Part shown: positions 59,474 through 64,000 of the stretch, one piece after another
How positions within the stretch are numbered: position 1 is the stretch's first letter
Layout of the letters: the number at the start of each line of letters is the position of its first letter
From: Cristatella mucedo
Lineage: Eukaryota; Bryozoa; Phylactolaemata; Cristatellidae
Assembly (NCBI GenBank): GCA_009760855.2
Contig: WPIO01000021.1
Location: forward strand, 4,130,501 to 4,194,500
Direction: 5' to 3'
Length of the DNA stretch: 64,000 bases
Notes under the pieces: generated by a model
What the model saw: only the letters and a program-made list of their open reading frames with translations
What the model was told of the DNA's origin: nothing
Database searches by the model: none
Position numbers and translations under genes: made by a program

Positions 59474-59693
59474 ATAGTTATTAGGAAACGAATGCTCACC
59501 ACCTCTTTGTACCGCTAACTCTTAGACATTAAGAGAGCACGTTTAACGCTCACCATTATTAAACTTGACATCTTTCACTTCGCATACTTTTTACGTTTAT
59601 CACTTTTCTTTACCTTAAGTTGTGTTTCAATACATTTCTAATATGCAAATAACGGCCTTGCACTTGCAGCTGCCTTGAATATGTACATCCCTG

Positions 59694-59752
59694 ATTTGGC
59701 CCAGAGGTAAGGTGCTCGCCTTTACAACCAAGGTCCTGGGCCCGAACCCTTC
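59694..59752 (+). mobile_element. SINE family 1 head fragment
   Basis: TTTGGCCCAGAGGTAAGGTG and GGGCCCGAACCCTTCG (B box); cut off after the B box by the LINE tail at 59754. Confidence 0.65.
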
Positions 59753-59753
59753 G

Positions 59754-59858
59754 TAATAATAATAATAATAATACACTTGATAAAGGGCTCTCAGAGAACT
59801 CAATCTATTTCTAGGTGCTTTACATTTGCTGCAAAGGAATCACGATTGAATGGTTCAC
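59754..59858 (-). mobile_element. L2/CR1-like LINE tail
   Basis: Antisense (ATT)n followed by the tail hairpin core (AGAGAACTCAATCTATTTCT) and about 40 bp of 3' UTR. It inserts directly after a partial SINE head at 59694-59752. Confidence 0.8.
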
Positions 59859-60307
59859 ATGTGATGCTCCTCGGCATAGATTCTCTTAAAGCCCCACATA
59901 AATGAACTATATTAATCAAATCTAGAACTTGAATCAAATAGATCAAATCTATACTTTCTATTTTTAGCAGAAAATGGTTGCTTTGTGTGCAAATCAAAAC
60001 TTCTAGAACTTTCCATTCTAAATGTACGAAAATTGCCAGGCTGTACCCCATTGATCAGTGCAGGTCAGCTAGCTAATACTTCCGTTTATGAGGCCCAAAG
60101 ATGGAAAATAAATAGGTATACCAAAGAAAAACGCAGCATCAGCTTAAGCATCATAGTACGAGAAAAATAGCTGACGTGAGCAGAATAAGTGAGGGTGATA
60201 ATAAAAGAAATCAGCAAGACAACCTAGTTGAATGCAATCACGAGGCCATTCGCAAAGGTTCCTTTCCAGACATACCCATAGCAGCTGCAATTTTCCTAGG
60301 TAAAGGA

Positions 60308-61010
60308 TAACTCCGAATCCACTATTGTCTCATCCAAAGATGATAAGACAATGTTCCAAATTGAAACCCAATGTATCATAGGTTTTGCTATACAAGTCAC
60401 CAAATCTCCTTGAACTTGATATTCTGCAATCGTGGACATGAGTAGCAAAACCTATCCAACCGAAATAGGAAATGAACTACTATAGTGATGTGCCAGTCGA
60501 TCAGAAGTCACATTTGAAAATTTCACACTGATCTGTGAAAAGTTGGCCAACATATGAAATTTGCAAGGCAACAAGTTACACTGTAAATGAGGCTGCTTAA
60601 AAGTCATATGCACGCACCTTAACAAGCTGCAAACATGTACCTCGATATACTAAGGTTCAATAAGTTGGGACACAAAGTGCACATGATACAAAAAACCGGT
60701 TAATTTGTTATTTGCAAGCACACTGCTTTCACTTTACATCCGAGTTAGACGTGGTCTGCATAGTCATTTTTATTAATTTCTTTTTATGTAGTAGTCGTCA
60801 AACCTTCAGATCCCATTTATAACATGCTTGTCTTTTGAAGGTGCCCTAAGGAAATATTTAATTGTCAACCTACTCAGCATTTTCTTAATATTTACCCTTA
60901 ATGTACGAAATAAAGTCAAATGTCGGCCTTGGTACATAAGGTCTCAATTTGGAACATTGTCTTCTCATCTTCGAGATGTTCGTGGCTTCGGAGTAATCCT
61001 GTGAGTAATA
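60308..61010. repeat. Inverted repeat pair, about 60-bp arms
   Basis: Plus-strand 60308-60372 (GGATAACTCCGAATCCAC ... AGATGATAAGACAATGTTCC) matches the complement of about 60945-61005 (GGATTACTCCGAAGCCAC ... AGATGAGAAGACAATGTTCC). Arms differ at several positions and a loop of about 570 bp lies between. It could be two inverted copies of an unnamed repeat or the termini of one element. Confidence 0.7.
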
Positions 61011-61602
61011 TCCGAACAGCACATTAGCCTCACTACACCCGGTTCGCTGACAATTAGTAAGGGGTGAATTACCAGTGACCAACTCCTGACACGAGCCAAT
61101 TTTATTTAACTATGTTCAGATGGTGATGCTAAAACAATCCACTGGTGACTCACATGATAGCCCCAGTGCCCACCGAGTCGTACAATATGATCAATAACAT
61201 AGCTGCTTATATCTGCAAATGCCCAATCTAGTTGTCAAGACCAAAAGCAGCACACACTCACGATACATGCTCATTGACTGCAGCAAGATGAAGCTATAAG
61301 CATTTTCAAAACCTGGAGCCTTCGGCACTCAGACTGCAGCTGGCACAGAGTAAAACAATTCAGGAATTCTTGATCGAGTGTATTGATGATCTGAGGTCAA
61401 AAGGAAGTAGTTTCTCGGTGCGATCGAGGTAGACGGCAATCAATTTACGGTGAACATTAAATAATTAAATAATCAACAAAGCCACTACCGTGGCTTCAGG
61501 CATGAACCATGCACACACTACCGCATGAAACCCTTAACCATTACAATTATAAATTCTAGCTGCTGTCTTAACAGCAATCGAACCCACAAGAAAAAAGCTC
61601 AC

Positions 61603-61755
61603 GGCATCTGGCAATAGCCTTGTTTTGCTGGTCGAAGAAGCCCTCAGCATTCACCTTCTCAATGATAAGATGTAAACACGGAAAGAGCATGCTCGCTGGG
61701 TGGATATCTTGCAAATTCAACACAGCAACAGGGTTTTGCGAAGTTCGTCGTAAAG
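61603..61755 (-). CDS. Candidate exon of an unrecognised gene
   Basis: The minus strand has acceptor TTTTTATGCTTCAG (ends 61756), then an open segment of 153 bp, then donor GTGAGC (61602-61597). The phase is 1 at both ends. The translation reads LRRTSQNPVAVLNLQDIHPA, SMLFPCLHLIIEKVNAEGFF, DQQNKAIARC: balanced composition, amphipathic helical look, no simple-sequence character, and no resemblance to the LINE proteins here. I do not recognise the family. Neighbouring exons were not identified, which leaves open a chance frame. Confidence 0.35.
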
Positions 61756-62295
61756 CTGAAGCATAAAAAGTGCACGAAGTAAAGAGGCTGGTCACACTTG
61801 AATCCACAGCATCCAACAGGAAGTGAATGCAAATGACTAATCGTGAACGATGGCTTGAATTAAAAATTAGCAGACTGTCAGCACAACAGTGGGTGTTGGA
61901 GCTGCTATATCGAGTCATCCGAGGAGCTTACACACACGACACAGTGACACTGACGAACGGTAGACGGAAAGAACATAAGCACAGGATTTAATCACAATAT
62001 GTCATTAGATTCTGTGCACACTAAATCAGTAAGCAGCACGACACAGTTGCACAAGATAGCGACTACAGCATCTTCGACATCTGCAAAGGACACAAACAAT
62101 TGGATTTAAAATGTTCACAGGCATATGGGAAAAGGCTAATTACATGACAGCTCCCAACGATCAAGCTCCAGAGTAGAATTGTGCAAGCATAGGAATGTTA
62201 ACGTAGCTGAACTGCAAGGTGGATTTACATAACACAGCACCCTAATACACCTAGTTGATACCATTACCATACAACTACTAAGAAACGTGCATTCA

Positions 62296-62483
62296 AATTT
62301 GCATGCTGACCCTGTGCATGTCACCCCTAACCATGTTATTCATTTTGTTTGTTTTTCAAGCATGATTTTACTTACCATTCAATTGCATTTCCCTTTGCAG
62401 CAAATGTAAAGCGCCTAGAAAGAGATTAAGTTCTCTGAGGGCGCTTTATCAAGTGCATTATTATTATTATTATTATTATTAAA
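62296..62483 (+). mobile_element. Young L2/CR1-like LINE 3' UTR fragment
   Basis: From TTGCATGCTGACCCTGTGCA to (ATT)n at 62460-62481. It closely matches the 3' UTR of the full element, so it is recent. Confidence 0.88.
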
Positions 62484-62827
62484 CGTGGTAGTATGTCCTT
62501 AAGTCCTCAGGAGTTGAACACACGAGCTCAGACACCATAGGTTGACTCCTATAAATTCATCAGCTTCGAAAGACCAATGCATGTATTGCAGTGCAATGCA
62601 TGAGTGCAAGTAGATTCAAATATCCGTGACTTCATAATTTTTGTGGGATGAATTCGAATACATTGGTATGCATCTATAGCCATACAAACATGTACAATAC
62701 TCAGGGACCTGATCTCAACAAGTTCATAGTTTATGATGCTGCAACTAATCATGCCAATTTAAAAATGCTTCATTAGCAATCATGCCTACAAGCACACCAC
62801 CTCAAGCGATTACAAAAAGATTGGCTG

Positions 62828-62978
62828 ATATGACAGCCTCATTTATGTAGCAGTGGAACAGCTTAGCGGCTAGATCATAAACACTTGTAGTGGGCAATAA
62901 AGGATTGCCTGCTGCAAGACTCAAACCCTCGACATGCACCGCAAAATGCAAACGCCTTACCCTAAGGGCTATGACGAT
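62828..62978 (-). mobile_element. SINE family 2
   Basis: Antisense copy: GACAGCCTCATTTATGTAGC, body GGGCAATAAAGGATTGCC, head CTTACCCTAAGGGCTATGAC. The B box is degraded. Confidence 0.75.
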
Positions 62979-63101
62979 ATGATCACGTGGAGATCCATGC
63001 AGCGTGGGACTAACCCTTCAGCTAAACTTATACAACTGTTCTAAGCCAAAAGTTTGAAACACAGTCACCATTTAAAGGTGCTGCAAAGGTAAACTTGCTG
63101 C

Positions 63102-63115
63102 GCGCGCGCACACAC

Positions 63116-63212
<97 letters not shown>
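63102..63212 (+). repeat. (CA)n at SINE 3' end
   Basis: Starts GCGCGCGCACACAC and ends CACATATATATAC, adjoining the antisense SINE at 63213. Confidence 0.95.
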
Positions 63213-63358
63213 CTTCAGTTGTATAGTATCCAAGGAGAACTTAAAATCTCTATTCGGACGCTTCAGCCAAGGGGCTCAAGCCCACGACCTTGGCCAAAAA
63301 ATATAATCACCTTGACTTCGGTCGGGCAAGCACCGTCTTAACCACTGGGCCAAACCAA
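63213..63358 (-). mobile_element. SINE family 1, long subtype, left arm of head-to-head pair
   Basis: Antisense copy with tail TTGTATAGTATCCAAGGAG, B-box region GGGGCTCAAGCCC and head CCACTGGGCCAAACC. Its 3' end meets the (CA)n array at 63102-63205. Confidence 0.8.
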
Positions 63359-63363
63359 CACCC

Positions 63364-63615
<252 letters not shown>

Positions 63616-64000
63616 ATGCATTCTTTATTCACAAAACTAGATTGCCAACCCTCTAGCTCGACGAATCAGAAAGCAGGCTATTTATTGCCTTCTCCTTTGT
63701 AGTTAATGGGTAGGTATAAACAATCAGAGGCACAGCAGGATTAAACAAGGGGGGTAGACCTTGACCTCTTGCTGGACAGCTTAGCAACCTGATATGAATC
63801 TTAAGATAGGTCTAAGGGGTCAGAGTCCGCTGGCCCCTTTTGTCTACACCAATGACCAGCAGATAACCCACTATTTGCCAGACAGGTTCTGGTGAGCATC
63901 GTTTGCTCATAGGTCTTTATCAGACATCTGCAATAGAACTTTAAATGTTTCTCAGTACGTAATTATTGCTCTCGTAGCTCACGATTGTTTGCAAACCACC
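63616..64000. other. Unassigned window end
   Basis: No coding or repeat signal recognised after the (CA)n array. Confidence 0.5.

Larger units (their letters stand above)
59859..62295. other. Unassigned except inverted repeat and candidate exon
   Basis: AT-rich; holds the inverted repeat (60308-61010) and the candidate minus-strand exon (61603-61755). Nothing else was recognised. Confidence 0.5.

Overview
The window is animal nuclear DNA. It shows one split gene with GT-AG introns, tRNA-derived SINEs, non-LTR retrotransposons with (ATT)n tails, hAT DNA transposon remains and very long dinucleotide arrays. There is no operon structure, CRISPR array, rRNA or canonical tRNA gene. The repeat style fits an invertebrate bilaterian, perhaps a lophotrochozoan, but nothing here fixes the species.

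The central result is a host gene that no single open reading frame reveals. It is an Atg18-family WIPI1/2 orthologue (PI3P-binding autophagy beta-propeller) on the minus strand, from an ATG at 52751 to a probable stop at 18753. Ten exons of 71-448 bp are separated by introns of about 0.15-8.7 kb. The phases of exons 1-9 all agree, and the translated exons follow the family in order, including the FRRG motif at residues 223-226. The last exon is the weakest part of the model. A CpG-rich segment (about 52.1-53.0 kb) covers the 5' end.

Layout: 0.7-5.6 kb holds L2/CR1-like LINE copies, including a nearly complete one at 2459-5535 with endonuclease and reverse transcriptase. 5.95-7.4 kb is a decayed LINE of a different clade. 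7.5-18.4 kb is mostly unassigned, with a CpG-rich patch at 10.0-10.6 kb and SINE remnants. 18.7-52.8 kb is the WIPI gene; its introns contain a decayed hAT transposase, a hAT MITE with an 8-bp target duplication nested in a LINE, LINE 3' ends, SINEs, a 21-bp minisatellite and long (CA)n, (AT)n and (GA)n arrays. 52.8-64 kb is mostly unassigned, with SINEs, LINE tails, an inverted repeat and one candidate exon of an unknown gene on the minus strand (61603-61755).

The mobile elements are related. The commonest SINE ends in the same hairpin-like 3' tail as the L2/CR1-like LINE, which suggests the LINE enzyme mobilises it. Several dinucleotide arrays start exactly at SINE 3' ends. No clearly new biochemical system was found. 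The points worth follow-up are the WIPI gene model with its lengthened loop and unusual C-terminus, the SINE/LINE partnership, the array-seeding pattern and the candidate exon at 61.6 kb.
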